Positions 25,230 through 34,313 of a DNA stretch of 64,000 bases are shown in pieces (within the stretch, counting starts at the first letter, position 1; each line of letters opens with the position of its first letter). Both the position numbers and the translations under genes were made by a program. The notes under the pieces are model-generated. The model was not told the DNA's origin. It did not search any database and saw nothing but the letters and a program-made list of their open reading frames with translations. Source of the stretch: CAVRUZ01 sp963724495 (lineage in GTDB: Bacteria > Actinomycetota > Actinomycetes > Propionibacteriales > DAIQRJ01); the NCBI GenBank assembly GCA_963724495.1, contig CAVRUZ010000002.1:682001-746000 (forward strand), written 5' to 3'.

Positions 25230-27017
25230 TCAGGCTTCCTCTACCTCGGTCGAGAGCGTGAGCCATTCCTCTTCGAGGCGGCTCAGTTCGGCGCGTTGAC
25301 GATCGGCCTCGGCGGCGAGGTCGGCCATCCCGCCGTAGTCCAGCGGGTCATGCACAGCCAGCTGGCCCTCCAGCTCCACCACCGCTCGAGTGAGGCGTCC
25401 CATCGAACGCTCCAGGCCGACGATCTGCTTGCGCAGTCGGCGCGCGTCCGGGCTGGTGGCGCTCCGATCAGGCGCCGACCGCTCTTCGGGTGGCGATCCT
25501 GCGGTCCCGGCGGGTCGGGACCGAACCAGCTGCAGGTACTGCTCCAGCCCACCAGGCAGGTGCCGTAGGCGGCCGTCGATCAGTGCGTACTGGTCGTCGG
25601 TGACGCGTTCCAGCAGATAGCGGTCGTGACTCGCGACGATCAGCGTTCCGGGCCAGGAGTCCAGGAGGTCCTCGATCGCGACGAGCATGTCGGTGTCCAT
25701 GTCGTTGGTGGGCTCATCGAGGATCAGCACGTTGGGCTCGTCGAGCAGCGTGAGCAGGAACTGCAGCCGGCGCCGCTGCCCGCCGGAAAGGTCGCGGACC
25801 GGAGTCGCCAGGTGCGCAGCGGTGAACCCGAGGCGTTCGAGCAGCTGAGCCGGCGACGTCTCCCGCCCGGCTGTCTCATAGGCCGTCCGTCGCTCGGCGA
25901 GGACATCGGCGACCCGACGGTGGGCCACCGGCTCGAGTTCGGCCAGCGCCTGGGTAAGGGTCGCGAGGCGCACGGTGACGCCGCGCTTGACCCGGCCACG
26001 GGCCGGATCGAGCTCCCCCGTCAGCAGCTTCAGCAGCGTGGTCTTACCGGCACCGTTGGCGCCCAGCAGGCCGAACCGGTCGCCGGGCCCGATGCGCCAG
26101 GTGACGTCGCCGAAGACCTCGGCAGCGCCGAACGCGATCGACGCGTCCTCGACCTCCAGCACGTCCCGGCCCAGGCGGGCGACCGCCAACTGGTGCAACC
26201 GGGTGGGGTCGCGGGGCTCGGGCTCGTCCGCGATCAACTGGTTGGCGGCCTCCACCCGGAACTTGGGCTTGGTCGTCCGGGCGGGCGCACCGCGGCGCAG
26301 CCAGGCCAGCTCCTTGCGCAGCAGGTTCTGCCGCCGGGACTCCGCGGTGGCCGTGATCCGGTCGCGCTCGACCCGCTGGAGCACATAGGCGGCGTACCCG
26401 CCCTCGAACGGCTCGACGGTGGCGTCGTGTACCTCCCAGGTGTCGGTCGACACCTCGTCGAGGAACCACCGGTCGTGGGTGACGACGAGCAGTGCGCCCG
26501 ACGTGGCCGGCCACCGCCGGCGAAGGTGGTCGGCCAGCCAGTTGACCCCTTCGACGTCGAGATGGTTCGTCGGCTCGTCGAGGATCACGACGTCCCATTC
26601 GCCCACGAGCAGGGCGGCGAGGGCGACCCGACGGCGCTGTCCCCCGCTGAGCGATCCGACCTGCTCGGTCCACTCGAGGTCGGCGACGAGGCCGTTGACG
26701 ACGTCCCGGATCCGCGCCTCGCGCGCCCAGACGTGGTCGTCGACGTCGCCGACGATCGTCTGCTGGACGGTGGCGTCATCGGTCATCCAGTCGGACTGCG
26801 CGAGCATCCCCACTCGCAGGCCCGACCGCATGGTCACCTTGCCCTCGTCGGGTCGCAACGTCCCGGCGATGACCGACAGCAGGGTCGACTTCCCGTCGCC
26901 GTTGCGGCCGACCACGCCGATGCGATCACCATCACCGATGCCGAGACTGACCTCGCTGAACACCTGGCGGTTGGGGTAGGAGTGGCTCATCCGCTCGACT
27001 CCCAGCAGGTGCGCCAC
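25230..27017 (-). CDS. ABC-F family ATPase (Uup/EttA-like)
   Basis: 595 residues, two ABC domains in one chain with no membrane segments. Domain 1: Walker A GRNGDGKST, signature SLSGGQRRRVALA, Walker B VVILDEPTNHLD. Domain 2: GANGAGKTT, DLSGGQRRRLQF, VLILDEPTNDMD. The linker between them (RRQNLLRKELAWLRRGAPARTTK) is the P-site tRNA interaction motif region, and a C-terminal coiled coil (about residues 525-590, LRKQIVGLERSMGRL...) is Uup-like. ABC-F proteins act on ribosomes; Uup types may also bind DNA junctions. Convergent with the MFS gene, with a 9-bp gap. Intact. Confidence 0.93.
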   Translation of the reverse strand: MAHLLGVERMSHSYPNRQVFSEVSLGIGDGDRIGVVGRNGDGKSTLLSVIAGTLRPDEGKVTMRSGLRVGMLAQSDWMTDDATVQQTIVGDVDDHVWAREARIRDVVNGLVADLEWTEQVGSLSGGQRRRVALAALLVGEWDVVILDEPTNHLDVEGVNWLADHLRRRWPATSGALLVVTHDRWFLDEVSTDTWEVHDATVEPFEGGYAAYVLQRVERDRITATAESRRQNLLRKELAWLRRGAPARTTKPKFRVEAANQLIADEPEPRDPTRLHQLAVARLGRDVLEVEDASIAFGAAEVFGDVTWRIGPGDRFGLLGANGAGKTTLLKLLTGELDPARGRVKRGVTVRLATLTQALAELEPVAHRRVADVLAERRTAYETAGRETSPAQLLERLGFTAAHLATPVRDLSGGQRRRLQFLLTLLDEPNVLILDEPTNDMDTDMLVAIEDLLDSWPGTLIVASHDRYLLERVTDDQYALIDGRLRHLPGGLEQYLQLVRSRPAGTAGSPPEERSAPDRSATSPDARRLRKQIVGLERSMGRLTRAVVELEGQLAVHDPLDYGGMADLAAEADRQRAELSRLEEEWLTLSTEVEEA

Positions 27018-27070
27018 CGATCCAGCCTAGGGGACCGATTCGCCGGATCGCGCCGCTCTGTTCCCGGCCA

Positions 27071-27112
27071 GCGGCTCCCGCCGCTTCGTTCCTGCTCAGG
27101 CGGCTCCCGCCG
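27071..27112. repeat. Two copies of a 13-nt hairpin-forming repeat in a divergent promoter gap
   Basis: GCGGCTCCCGCCG occurs at 27071-27083 and 27100-27112, 29 nt apart. Each copy can fold on itself (GGCGG CTC CCGCC in the second). They fill the 117-bp space between the divergent ABC-F and GNAT genes. Confidence 0.6.
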
Positions 27113-27134
27113 TGGGGGCTCCTATCCTGGGCCG

Positions 27135-27884
27135 GTGCCAGAGCGTCCCGACCCAGTCCGCCGGAACGCCTTCGGCCAGCCCATCGGCGAGCAGTTGCCG
27201 GGTTGGCAGAGCCGGCCGTGGCCGGAAGCGCGGAGTCTCGTCGGCATCTACTGCCGGCTCGAGCCGCTCCGCGTCGAGCACGCCCAGCCGCTGTACCGGG
27301 CCGTGGTCGACGGCTCGGACGACGGCATCTGGACCTACCTGACGTTCGGTCCGTACACCGACGCCACCGGGTTCGAGGACACCGTGCGCGGACTCTTGGC
27401 GGACCCGGCCGTGTCGAGTTTCGCGATCATCGACCCGGCCGACGAGATCCCGATGGGGATGGCGTCCTTCCACCGCATCGATCCGCGGGTGGGCTCCCTC
27501 GAGATCGCGCAACTGCTGTTCGCACCGCGGCTGCAGCAGACCACCGCCGCGACCGAGGCAGTGACGATGCTCGCCACCTACGCCTTCGACGATCTGGGCT
27601 ACCGGCGGCTGGAGTGGAAGTGCGATGCGCTCAACGAGCCGTCGCGCCGTGCTGCGCTCCGGCTGGGCTTCCGCTTCGAGGGGCTGTTCCGCAACGCCAC
27701 GGTCTACAAGGGCCGCACCCGAGACACCGCCTGGTTCGCGATCACCGACTCGGACTGGCCGCTGGTGAAGGCCGCGCACCGTCTGTTCCTTGACCCGGGA
27801 AACTTCGACAGCGACGGCCGGCAGCTGCGATCGCTGCGCGAACTCACCGCCAACGCCGAATCGAACGAACCGCACCCGGAGTAG
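27135..27884 (+). CDS. GNAT-family N-acetyltransferase
   Basis: 249 residues from GTG 27135. RimJ/RimL-like layout: CRLEPLRVEHAQPLYRAVVDG, FAIIDPADEIPMGMASFHRIDPRVGSLEIAQLLFAP, LQQTTAATEAVTMLATYAFDDLGYRRLEWKCDALNEPSRRAALRLGFRFEG (acetyl-CoA-binding helix and the N..S..A...GF motif), then GRTRDTAWFAI. This subgroup (DUF4-type/RimJ-like) is common in bacteria and fungi; the substrate is unknown. It is 145 bp from the next gene. Confidence 0.9.
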   Translation: MPERPDPVRRNAFGQPIGEQLPGWQSRPWPEARSLVGIYCRLEPLRVEHAQPLYRAVVDGSDDGIWTYLTFGPYTDATGFEDTVRGLLADPAVSSFAIIDPADEIPMGMASFHRIDPRVGSLEIAQLLFAPRLQQTTAATEAVTMLATYAFDDLGYRRLEWKCDALNEPSRRAALRLGFRFEGLFRNATVYKGRTRDTAWFAITDSDWPLVKAAHRLFLDPGNFDSDGRQLRSLRELTANAESNEPHPE

Positions 27885-28029
27885 CTCCACCACGAAGCAT
27901 GTCCGGCTGGCACGCAGGCACGCGCTCTCCAGGCCTCCGGACGGTATCGGCCAATCCCCGATCGGGTTGGGACCGGCCGAGCGGGAGGCCGATAGCTTCA
28001 AGGCACGCCACATCGAAGGAGTCGCCACA

Positions 28030-29007
28030 GTGCCGACCCTCGCCGTTGCCATGACACCCGAACGGGCCGCCGACGTCTGCGACGCGCCAACGCGCCGGCT
28101 GCTCGAGGAGCGCTTCGACGTCCGCTGGGCCGCCGACGTCATCGACGTACCGGCGCTCGTCGACGGGACTGACGTCGTCCTGACCAGCTGGGGTACGCCG
28201 CACCTCGATGCTGAGCTCTGGGCCGGCGGCAACGGTCCCAGGGCGGTCGCGCACGCGGCCGGCTCGGTCAAGGCACTGATCGACCCGGTGGTCCTCGACC
28301 AGGGTGTCGCGGTGTTCTCAGCAGGCTCGCGCATCGCCGAGTCGGTGGCCGAGTACTGCCTGGCCGCGATGCTCACGCTTGCGCGCCGCCTCAACCGGTT
28401 CGACGACGCGGTCCGGCGCGGCGGCTGGAAGCAGACCGCCTTCCGCGGCCACGAGCTCGCCGGCGCGAAGGTCGGCATCCTCGGTGCCAGCAGCACCGCC
28501 CGCGCCCTGATCAGGCTGCTCAAACCGTTCGGCTGCGACATCGTCGTCTACGACCCGTACCTGAGCCGCGAGCGGGCCGAGCAACTCGAGGTCCGCAGCG
28601 CCTCGCTCGTGGATGCCTTGCAGAGCAGCTTCGTCTCGATCCACGTGCCGAACGTGCCCGAGACACTGGGAATGGTCACCCGCAACCTGATCGAGCAGCT
28701 CCCCGACGAGGCCATCGTCGTCAATTCGTCCCGCGGTCCGGCGATCGATCAGCAGGCCCTGCTCGACCACGTGGTCGAGGGCCGCCTGTACGCCGCGCTG
28801 GACGTCTACGACCCCGAGCCGCCTTCCTTCGACGCGACCGTCCTCGAGTCGCCGAATCTCCTGCTCAGCCCGCACATCGCCGGCGACACGGCCGAAGGTC
28901 ATCTCGCGCTCGCCGGCTACGTGCTCGCCGACGTGCTTGCGTGGATCGAGGACGGGACTCGTGGTCGGAGCTTCGTCGACCCCGCCACCTGGTCGATCGC
29001 GGCCTGA
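28030..29007 (+). CDS. NAD-dependent D-isomer 2-hydroxyacid dehydrogenase family protein
   Basis: 325 residues from GTG 28030. Nucleotide-binding domain: GAKVGILGASSTARALIRLLKPFGCDIVVYDPYLS, where the usual GxGxxG third position is altered (G-A-S-S-T-A). Catalytic residues: Arg in VVNSSRGPAIDQQALLDHV, Glu in ALDVYDPEPP, His in LLSPHIAGDTAEGH. The N-terminal domain has VLTSWGTPHLDAELW. The glycine-motif change is also seen in some actinobacterial members and may alter cofactor use. The adjacent enolase-superfamily gene, 51 bp downstream on the same strand, suggests a joint role in sugar-acid catabolism; this is inference. Confidence 0.88.
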   Translation: MPTLAVAMTPERAADVCDAPTRRLLEERFDVRWAADVIDVPALVDGTDVVLTSWGTPHLDAELWAGGNGPRAVAHAAGSVKALIDPVVLDQGVAVFSAGSRIAESVAEYCLAAMLTLARRLNRFDDAVRRGGWKQTAFRGHELAGAKVGILGASSTARALIRLLKPFGCDIVVYDPYLSRERAEQLEVRSASLVDALQSSFVSIHVPNVPETLGMVTRNLIEQLPDEAIVVNSSRGPAIDQQALLDHVVEGRLYAALDVYDPEPPSFDATVLESPNLLLSPHIAGDTAEGHLALAGYVLADVLAWIEDGTRGRSFVDPATWSIAA

Positions 29008-29058
29008 GGGGCGACTGTCACGGAGCAGAGACGATAGTCGCGGATCAGAACCGTCGAG

Positions 29059-30177
29059 GTGTTCCCGGTCATGGTGGCCTTCGCCCGCCGGTTCGTCCTC
29101 GGCAGCGGGGCGGTCGGTGCACCCGACGAGCGTCCGGACCAGTCCGGCGCCGTCGTCTTCGTGAAGATCACGACCGTCGACGGGGTGGTGGGCTGGGGCG
29201 AGCAGCGTGCCCTGCCGAGCTGGAGCTACGAGACCGCCGAGACGATGGCCGTGGTGATCAAGCGGCACCTGGCCCCGATCCTGCTCGAACTCACGCCCTT
29301 CGACGTCGAACTCTTCCACCAGCGCGCCGCCAAGCGACTCAGTCCCGCCGTCTCCAATGGCTTTCCGTTCGCGCGTGCAGCGGTCGACATCGCCATGCAC
29401 GACGCGGCCGGCAAGCTCGCAGGCGTGCCCGTCCACGCGTTGCTCGGCGGCAGGCTGCACGACGAGATCCCGCTCTGCTCCGCCATCGGGATCGGCGCCC
29501 CGGCGGCCGTTCGCGACCATGCCCTTCAGTCGTCGGACTATCCGGCGTACAAGGTCAAGATCGCGGGCGACATCGACGCCGACACCGCTGCTATCGAAGC
29601 CGTGGCAAGCGTGGCCGGCGACAAGCCCCTGTGGCTCGACGCGAACCAGTCCTACCGGCCCAGCGCCCTCAGGCAACTCACAGATCGCACCGCGGACATT
29701 CGCACGCTCCACTGTGTCGAGCAGCCGGTCCCGAGCACCGACACCCTCGCGATGAGACGTGTCCGGGAACTGATCGACCTGCCCGTCGCGATCGACGAGG
29801 GCAGCTTCAGCGCACAGGACATCGCCCGCGCGATCGCGTTGGAGGCCGCCGACCTGGTCGTGGTCAAGGTGTGCAAGTCAGGCGGACTGCGCAACGCCTT
29901 GAAGACCGCGCAGACCGCGCTGGCCGGCGGTCTCGAGATCCTGGCCAGTGGTCTCACCGACTGTGGTGTCGCCTTCGCCGCCGCGCTGCACGTGTTCAGC
30001 CAGCTCGACCTCGCCCTTCCCGCCGAGCTCAACGGGCCGGAGCTCCTCTCCGATCTGTACGTCGACGGACTGACCATCACCAACGCGGTCGCGACGGTCC
30101 CCACTGCCCCTGGTCTGGGCGTCGAGGTCGACGAGGAGCGAATCCGCGCGGAGTCGGTCGATCTGCTGTTTCACTGA
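29059..30177 (+). CDS. Enolase-superfamily enzyme (muconate-lactonizing/racemase type)
   Basis: 372 residues. Capping domain with GWGEQRALPSWSYET; barrel motifs KVKIAGD (KxK, the base on strand 2), metal ligands Asp in LWLDANQSY, Glu in HCVEQPV and Asp in VAIDEGSFS, and Lys in VVVKVCKSGG (strand 6). KxK with a Lys on strand 6 marks the muconate-lactonizing-enzyme subgroup, which includes cycloisomerases, o-succinylbenzoate synthases and dipeptide epimerases. The GTG at 29059 or the ATG at 29071 could start it. It is next to a 2-hydroxyacid dehydrogenase, with no transporter or regulator close by. Confidence 0.85.
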   Translation: MFPVMVAFARRFVLGSGAVGAPDERPDQSGAVVFVKITTVDGVVGWGEQRALPSWSYETAETMAVVIKRHLAPILLELTPFDVELFHQRAAKRLSPAVSNGFPFARAAVDIAMHDAAGKLAGVPVHALLGGRLHDEIPLCSAIGIGAPAAVRDHALQSSDYPAYKVKIAGDIDADTAAIEAVASVAGDKPLWLDANQSYRPSALRQLTDRTADIRTLHCVEQPVPSTDTLAMRRVRELIDLPVAIDEGSFSAQDIARAIALEAADLVVVKVCKSGGLRNALKTAQTALAGGLEILASGLTDCGVAFAAALHVFSQLDLALPAELNGPELLSDLYVDGLTITNAVATVPTAPGLGVEVDEERIRAESVDLLFH

Positions 30178-30307
30178 GGAGTGCGCCTGACGACCGCGAC
30201 TACCCTGCACGAGGGCCGGTCGCCGCCCGTTGGGGCGCGAGGCCGAGTACCGCCGGGACGGCCGGTGGAGAGCGCACGGAGACAGTGGTTGTCGAGCAGG
30301 AGGACCA

Positions 30308-30655
30308 GTGACCGACGACGGTGCCGACGTCGCGACGACTTCTGCCCTTCATCGGGTCGACGCCCATCTCGCCGAGTACCGCCAGAGCATCGACAACATC
30401 GACGCTGCCCTGGTGTTCCTTCTGGCCGAGCGGTTCAAAGTCACCCAGCGGGTCGGACGGTACAAGGCCGAAGCCGGGCTGCCACCGGCCGATCCGGAGC
30501 GTGAGGACCGGCAGATCGAGCGCCTGCGGCAGCTGGCCCTGTCGGCGGACCTGGACCCGGAGTTCAGCGAGAAGTTCCTCCGCTTCATCATCCGCGAGGT
30601 GATCAGGCATCACGAGCAGCAGCGCGAGGCCCAGGAGGGCGACGGCCCGGCCTGA
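30308..30655 (+). CDS. Chorismate mutase, AroQ type
   Basis: 115 residues from GTG 30308 with an AGGAGG ribosome binding site at 30298-30303. All-helical AroQ pattern: YRQSIDNIDAALVFLLAERFKVTQRVGRYKAEAGLPPADPEREDRQIERLR, then FIIREVIRHHEQQ. The conserved Arg, Lys (YKAE) and Glu (DRQIE) of the active site are present. Converts chorismate to prephenate for Phe/Tyr synthesis. This stand-alone type in actinobacteria often depends on DAHP synthase for full activity; that partner is not in the window. Confidence 0.92.
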   Translation: MTDDGADVATTSALHRVDAHLAEYRQSIDNIDAALVFLLAERFKVTQRVGRYKAEAGLPPADPEREDRQIERLRQLALSADLDPEFSEKFLRFIIREVIRHHEQQREAQEGDGPA

Positions 30656-30661
30656 CCTGGG

Positions 30662-31475
30662 TCAGGCGTGAACGGGGTCGCCGACAGCCAGGTGCGACAC
30701 GGCGTCCCCCTGCAGTTCCGGGAGCAGGAGCACACCGAACCAGGTGTTCCCGTCCCAGGCCCGGTGCTTGGCCAGCGTCTTGATCGGTTCCTTGGTGGTT
30801 GTCAGCCTGCTGAGATCGATCGTGGTCATCACGCAACGGTCGCAGGCGGCGCCCATCCGGAACCACGTGTCACCGATACCGGATCCTGTCCCAGTTGTCC
30901 TCGGCGAACGGGACGTCACCATCGATCACGATGTTCGGGCGGAACCGCTGGATGGCCTCGTCGTGATCCACCCACCCTGGTCCGATCCATTCGCTCAGCT
31001 GCCGGACCGATGCCTCGGTGACGAGCAGGATCGGGCCGGCGTCCTGTAGCTGCATCGTGTCGCCCGGACGCCCACCGTGCATGTGCGCCACCGATCGCGC
31101 GGTCCGGTCGTGCTGGTAGGCCAGCCGCAGCGGCCGCCCAGCGCGCTCGGACAGCCAGGCGCCGACGGCCGGATCGGCCAGCGTGAGGTCGGTGATGCGG
31201 GACATCGTGGTGGTCGTGTGCGGGGCGTCCGGCGAGGGTTCGGCCACGTCGATCGTCTGGCCGTCAGGTGCCGTGAGCCGGACACCACCCGGCACGAACG
31301 CGGCCCGGATGCCCAGCAGCGCGTTCACTTCGCGGGCGGAGACGCGGTCACCGTCGGGATCGAGGAGCACGAACCGGCGATCGCCGTCGAGGCCTTGCGG
31401 GGTCACGGTGACCGAGTCGACCGTGACGCACCCCAGCGACTTGACCGGGTAGATCGACAGCCGGGTGACTCGCAC
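30662..31475 (-). pseudogene. MOSC-domain protein (mARC-like N-terminal beta barrel + MOSC), one frameshift
   Basis: From GTG 31475: VTRLSIYPVKSLGCVTVDSV and TPQGLDGDRRFVLLDPDGDR (N-terminal barrel), then MOSC with LLVTEASVRQLSEW and RFRPNIVIDGDVPFAEDNWDRIR. Near 30882 an extra T ends the frame; without it the sequence continues IGDTWFRMGAACDRCVMTTID (the conserved molybdenum-cofactor Cys region), TLAKHRAW and WFGVLLLPE to 30662. Family members reduce N-hydroxylated compounds or carry sulfur. As sequenced the cofactor cysteine segment is cut off. Divergent from the glycosidase gene with only 28 bp between starts. Confidence 0.88.
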
Positions 31476-31503
31476 GATCGCGAGGTTAGCCAAGATGGGA
31501 CGC

Positions 31504-33258
31504 ATGGCCTCACCACGAACCGACTACCGACCCTCCGACATCGTCCTGACGTCCTCTCCTGACGCCGAGCTTCGCGAGATCGAGACCGCCGGAGCGCCAC
31601 ACGGATTCCGCGAACTGGAGATCACGGCCGGGGCCGGCACCGAGGTGGCCCTGAACTGGCACGTTGCTCTCGGCGGTGCCGTCGGCTACTGGACGAGTCG
31701 CGTCGGCCGCACGAAGACGCTCGGCGTCGACTGGGGCGGCGGCACGACCGCCAGCCTCACCGCGGAAGCGCCGGCCGGCCTGCTCTTCGACGCCAACAGC
31801 CGATGCACCCACGCATTCGCAGCCTCTGAGACTGTCACCGCCGTGACCTTCTCGATGGGCGTGAGCGAGGAGCACAACCGCATCAACGCATCCCTGCGCT
31901 TTGTCGCCGGCCAGACACCACTCAGACTTCGCCTTTACCCGGCTGGCGACCCGTACGAGGACGTGCTCGCGGACATCGCCACATGGTGGGATTCGCTCGA
32001 TCCCCTTGGTGGCAAGGGATCCCTGCCGCCGGACCTTCCAGCAGCCGCCACCGAACCGCTGTACTCCACCTGGTACAACATGCATCAGCAACTGGAGCAG
32101 GCGGAACTCGACGCCGAGCTGGTCCTTGCTGCCCAACTCGGCATGCGCGCGGTGATCATCGACGACGGCTGGCAGACCACCGACAACCAACGTGGCTACG
32201 CCTTCACGGGTGATTGGCAGGTGGCGCCGAGCCGGTTCCCCGACCTGCCCGCACATGTGGACCACACGCACGAGCTCGGCATGGCGGAGCTGCTCTGGAT
32301 CTCTTTGCCCTTCGTGGGAACGGAATCCACCGCGGTAAGGGAGTTCGAGCACCTACTGCTTCCCGACGACGACCGACTTGCGCGACTATGGGACGTCCGC
32401 TTGCCTGAGGCCCGCCAGCACGTCGCAGGGATCTGCCGGCGACTGGTGGCCGAGAACCACCTGGACGGATTGAAGATCGACTTCATCGACCAATGGAGCA
32501 GCTACCCGCCGACTCCCACCCCGCCAGGGGCCGACACCGACAACTACACGGTCGGGGTCGACCTGCTACTTGCCGAGATCGTGACCGAACTCCGAGCGGT
32601 TGTTGAGAATCCGCTCATCGAGTTCCGCCAGCACTACATCGGCCCACGGATGCTGCGCTACGGAAACATCTTCCGCGTGGCCGACTGCCCGGCCAACGGC
32701 TACCAGAACCGCGTGTCCTCCGTTGACCTGCGACACCTCATCAAGAGCCGGGCGGTGCACGCCGACATGGTGATGTGGGCCGACGACGATCCGCCCGAGG
32801 ACGCGGCCGAACAGCTCCTCTGCACGGCGTTCTCCGTCCCACAGATCAGCATGCTGATTCGCGACCTACCTGACGATCACCTCGCGATGCTGCGTCACTA
32901 CCTGCGTTGGTGGGTGACCAATCGAGACGTTCTCCTGAACGGCCAGGTGCGGGCGCCGAGACCCGACCTCGGCTACCCGGTGGTCACCTCGGTGCTGGGT
33001 GAAGCTTCGGTGTCGGTGGCCTACTCCCCCGATGCCGCCATCGTGGTCGCGACCGAAAGAGTGAACGTGGCCAACGCGACCGGTGTCGACCAGGTGCTGG
33101 TGGAGCTAACGGTTCCGGGAGTCCTCGACGCGATCACCGACTGCTTCGGGGCGTCACGCTCAGGCGTCGCGGTCGAGTTGCCGGCCGGTGTGCACCGGCT
33201 GCCGATCCCCCGTGGGGGCAGTGGCTCCATCACCTGCCGACCGTTGCAACGGGGCTAG
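31504..33258 (+). CDS. Alpha-galactosidase-like glycoside hydrolase (GH36/clan GH-D)
   Basis: 584 residues, no signal peptide, so cytoplasmic. A beta-rich N-terminal part is followed by a TIM barrel: LYSTWYNMHQQLEQAELDAELVLAAQLGMRAVIIDDGWQTTD is the hallmark entry of GH36. The nucleophile is Asp326 in GLKIDFIDQW, and the probable acid/base is Asp394 in RVADCPANGYQN. A short C-terminal beta domain closes the protein. GH36 enzymes release alpha-galactose from oligosaccharides, but this short form is divergent and may act on other alpha-glycosides. No sugar transporter or regulator is adjacent. ATG 31504 is chosen; an upstream start would overlap the MOSC gene. Confidence 0.88.
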   Translation: MASPRTDYRPSDIVLTSSPDAELREIETAGAPHGFRELEITAGAGTEVALNWHVALGGAVGYWTSRVGRTKTLGVDWGGGTTASLTAEAPAGLLFDANSRCTHAFAASETVTAVTFSMGVSEEHNRINASLRFVAGQTPLRLRLYPAGDPYEDVLADIATWWDSLDPLGGKGSLPPDLPAAATEPLYSTWYNMHQQLEQAELDAELVLAAQLGMRAVIIDDGWQTTDNQRGYAFTGDWQVAPSRFPDLPAHVDHTHELGMAELLWISLPFVGTESTAVREFEHLLLPDDDRLARLWDVRLPEARQHVAGICRRLVAENHLDGLKIDFIDQWSSYPPTPTPPGADTDNYTVGVDLLLAEIVTELRAVVENPLIEFRQHYIGPRMLRYGNIFRVADCPANGYQNRVSSVDLRHLIKSRAVHADMVMWADDDPPEDAAEQLLCTAFSVPQISMLIRDLPDDHLAMLRHYLRWWVTNRDVLLNGQVRAPRPDLGYPVVTSVLGEASVSVAYSPDAAIVVATERVNVANATGVDQVLVELTVPGVLDAITDCFGASRSGVAVELPAGVHRLPIPRGGSGSITCRPLQRG

Positions 33259-33316
33259 GCGGTCAACCCAGGAGCACGGCTTTCTCAGGAGGCGGAAGCC
33301 GGCTTTGCTCCGGGCG

Positions 33317-34099
33317 TCATGAGTCGAGGCCACGCCTGCTCATCCGGTGTGCGCCCCAGGTGGCGATGCGCAGCGGAACGACGCGCGCAAGCGTTGCCCT
33401 TGCGTTGTTGGCGTAACCGACCTTGACGACCCTGCGCCGGCCGAGCGAACGCAGGGCGACCGCCACCACGTGGTCGGCGGTACCCAGCGGGCCGAACATC
33501 GTCTCCGAACCGCCGGTCACGGTGTAGAAGTTGGTGTCGATCGAGCCCGGGCAGACGGCGAGCACATCCACTCCCGATCCCTTGACCTCGGCCGCGAGCG
33601 CCGCCGAGAACGAGATCACGTAGGCCTTGGTCGCCGCGTACACGGCCATCAGCGGGATCGGCTGGAAGCCGGCCGTGGAGGCGATGTTCAGCACCGCGCC
33701 GCGACCGCGCTCCAGCATGGACGGCAGTGCAGCGCGAGTGAGATCTGTGAGCGCCGCGATGTTCACCGTCACCTGTCCGGACAGCCGCTCGGGCGGCGCG
33801 GTCGCAAGGGCGCCGTGATAGCCGAAGCCGGCGTTGTTGATCACCGCGTCGACGGGCGCTGCGGCCGTGGCTTCCTCGAACAGCCAGGTGGCGGCACCAG
33901 CCTCGGCCAGGTCCACCGGGATCGTCCGCACCTCGACTCCCGAGGCCGACCGGATCTCACCCGCGATCCGCTCCAGGACTTCGGCCGAGCGGGCCGCGAG
34001 GACCAGGTGGCTTCCCCGACGGCCGAGTTCGCGTGCGAAGGCCTCGCCGATCCCGCTGCTTGCCCCGGTGATCAGAGTCGTGCTGCCCGCCCACTGCAT
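33317..34099 (-). CDS. Short-chain dehydrogenase/reductase (classical SDR)
   Basis: 260 residues. Cofactor motif TLITGASSGIGEAFARELGRRG near residues 7-28, VINNAGFGYHG, catalytic Ser-Tyr-Lys in NIASTAG and YAATKAYV, then CPGSIDTNFY. The residue set after strand 2 (AARSAEVL) suggests NADP use. ATG 34099 is preceded by AGGAGACG. The C-terminal part (RRRVVKVGYANNARATLARVVPLR) resembles the membrane-associating tail of DltE/YqjQ-type SDRs. Substrate unknown. It shares a divergent promoter region with the sugar dehydrogenase gene. Confidence 0.9.
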   Translation of the reverse strand: MQWAGSTTLITGASSGIGEAFARELGRRGSHLVLAARSAEVLERIAGEIRSASGVEVRTIPVDLAEAGAATWLFEEATAAAPVDAVINNAGFGYHGALATAPPERLSGQVTVNIAALTDLTRAALPSMLERGRGAVLNIASTAGFQPIPLMAVYAATKAYVISFSAALAAEVKGSGVDVLAVCPGSIDTNFYTVTGGSETMFGPLGTADHVVAVALRSLGRRRVVKVGYANNARATLARVVPLRIATWGAHRMSRRGLDS

Positions 34100-34313
34100 C
34101 GTCGTCTCCTTTTTTTCTCTCTTGCGTGCTGGTGGGAGCGCTACGCCGGACCGATGACGCCGCAGGGCTGCCTCCGTGCGGAGCCGACATCGTGCCAGGT
34201 CCGGCGTGCGCATCGGCCCGCTAGCGTGTCGACGCAGCGGACGGGCGGCGATCCGGGGCCCTCAGGCTGCCACTTCTCCCGAACCACAGAGACGACGACG
34301 GAGGCAGAACACG

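Noticed and set aside
25626..27884. A 752-residue open frame on the plus strand across the ABC-F gene and GNAT gene
   Set aside because: The first 1.4 kb is antisense to the intact ABC-F gene; only its last part, from GTG 27135, is the real GNAT gene.
28318..29712. A 464-residue minus-strand open frame across the dehydrogenase and enolase-superfamily genes
   Set aside because: Antisense shadow; no domain, while both plus-strand genes carry all catalytic residues.
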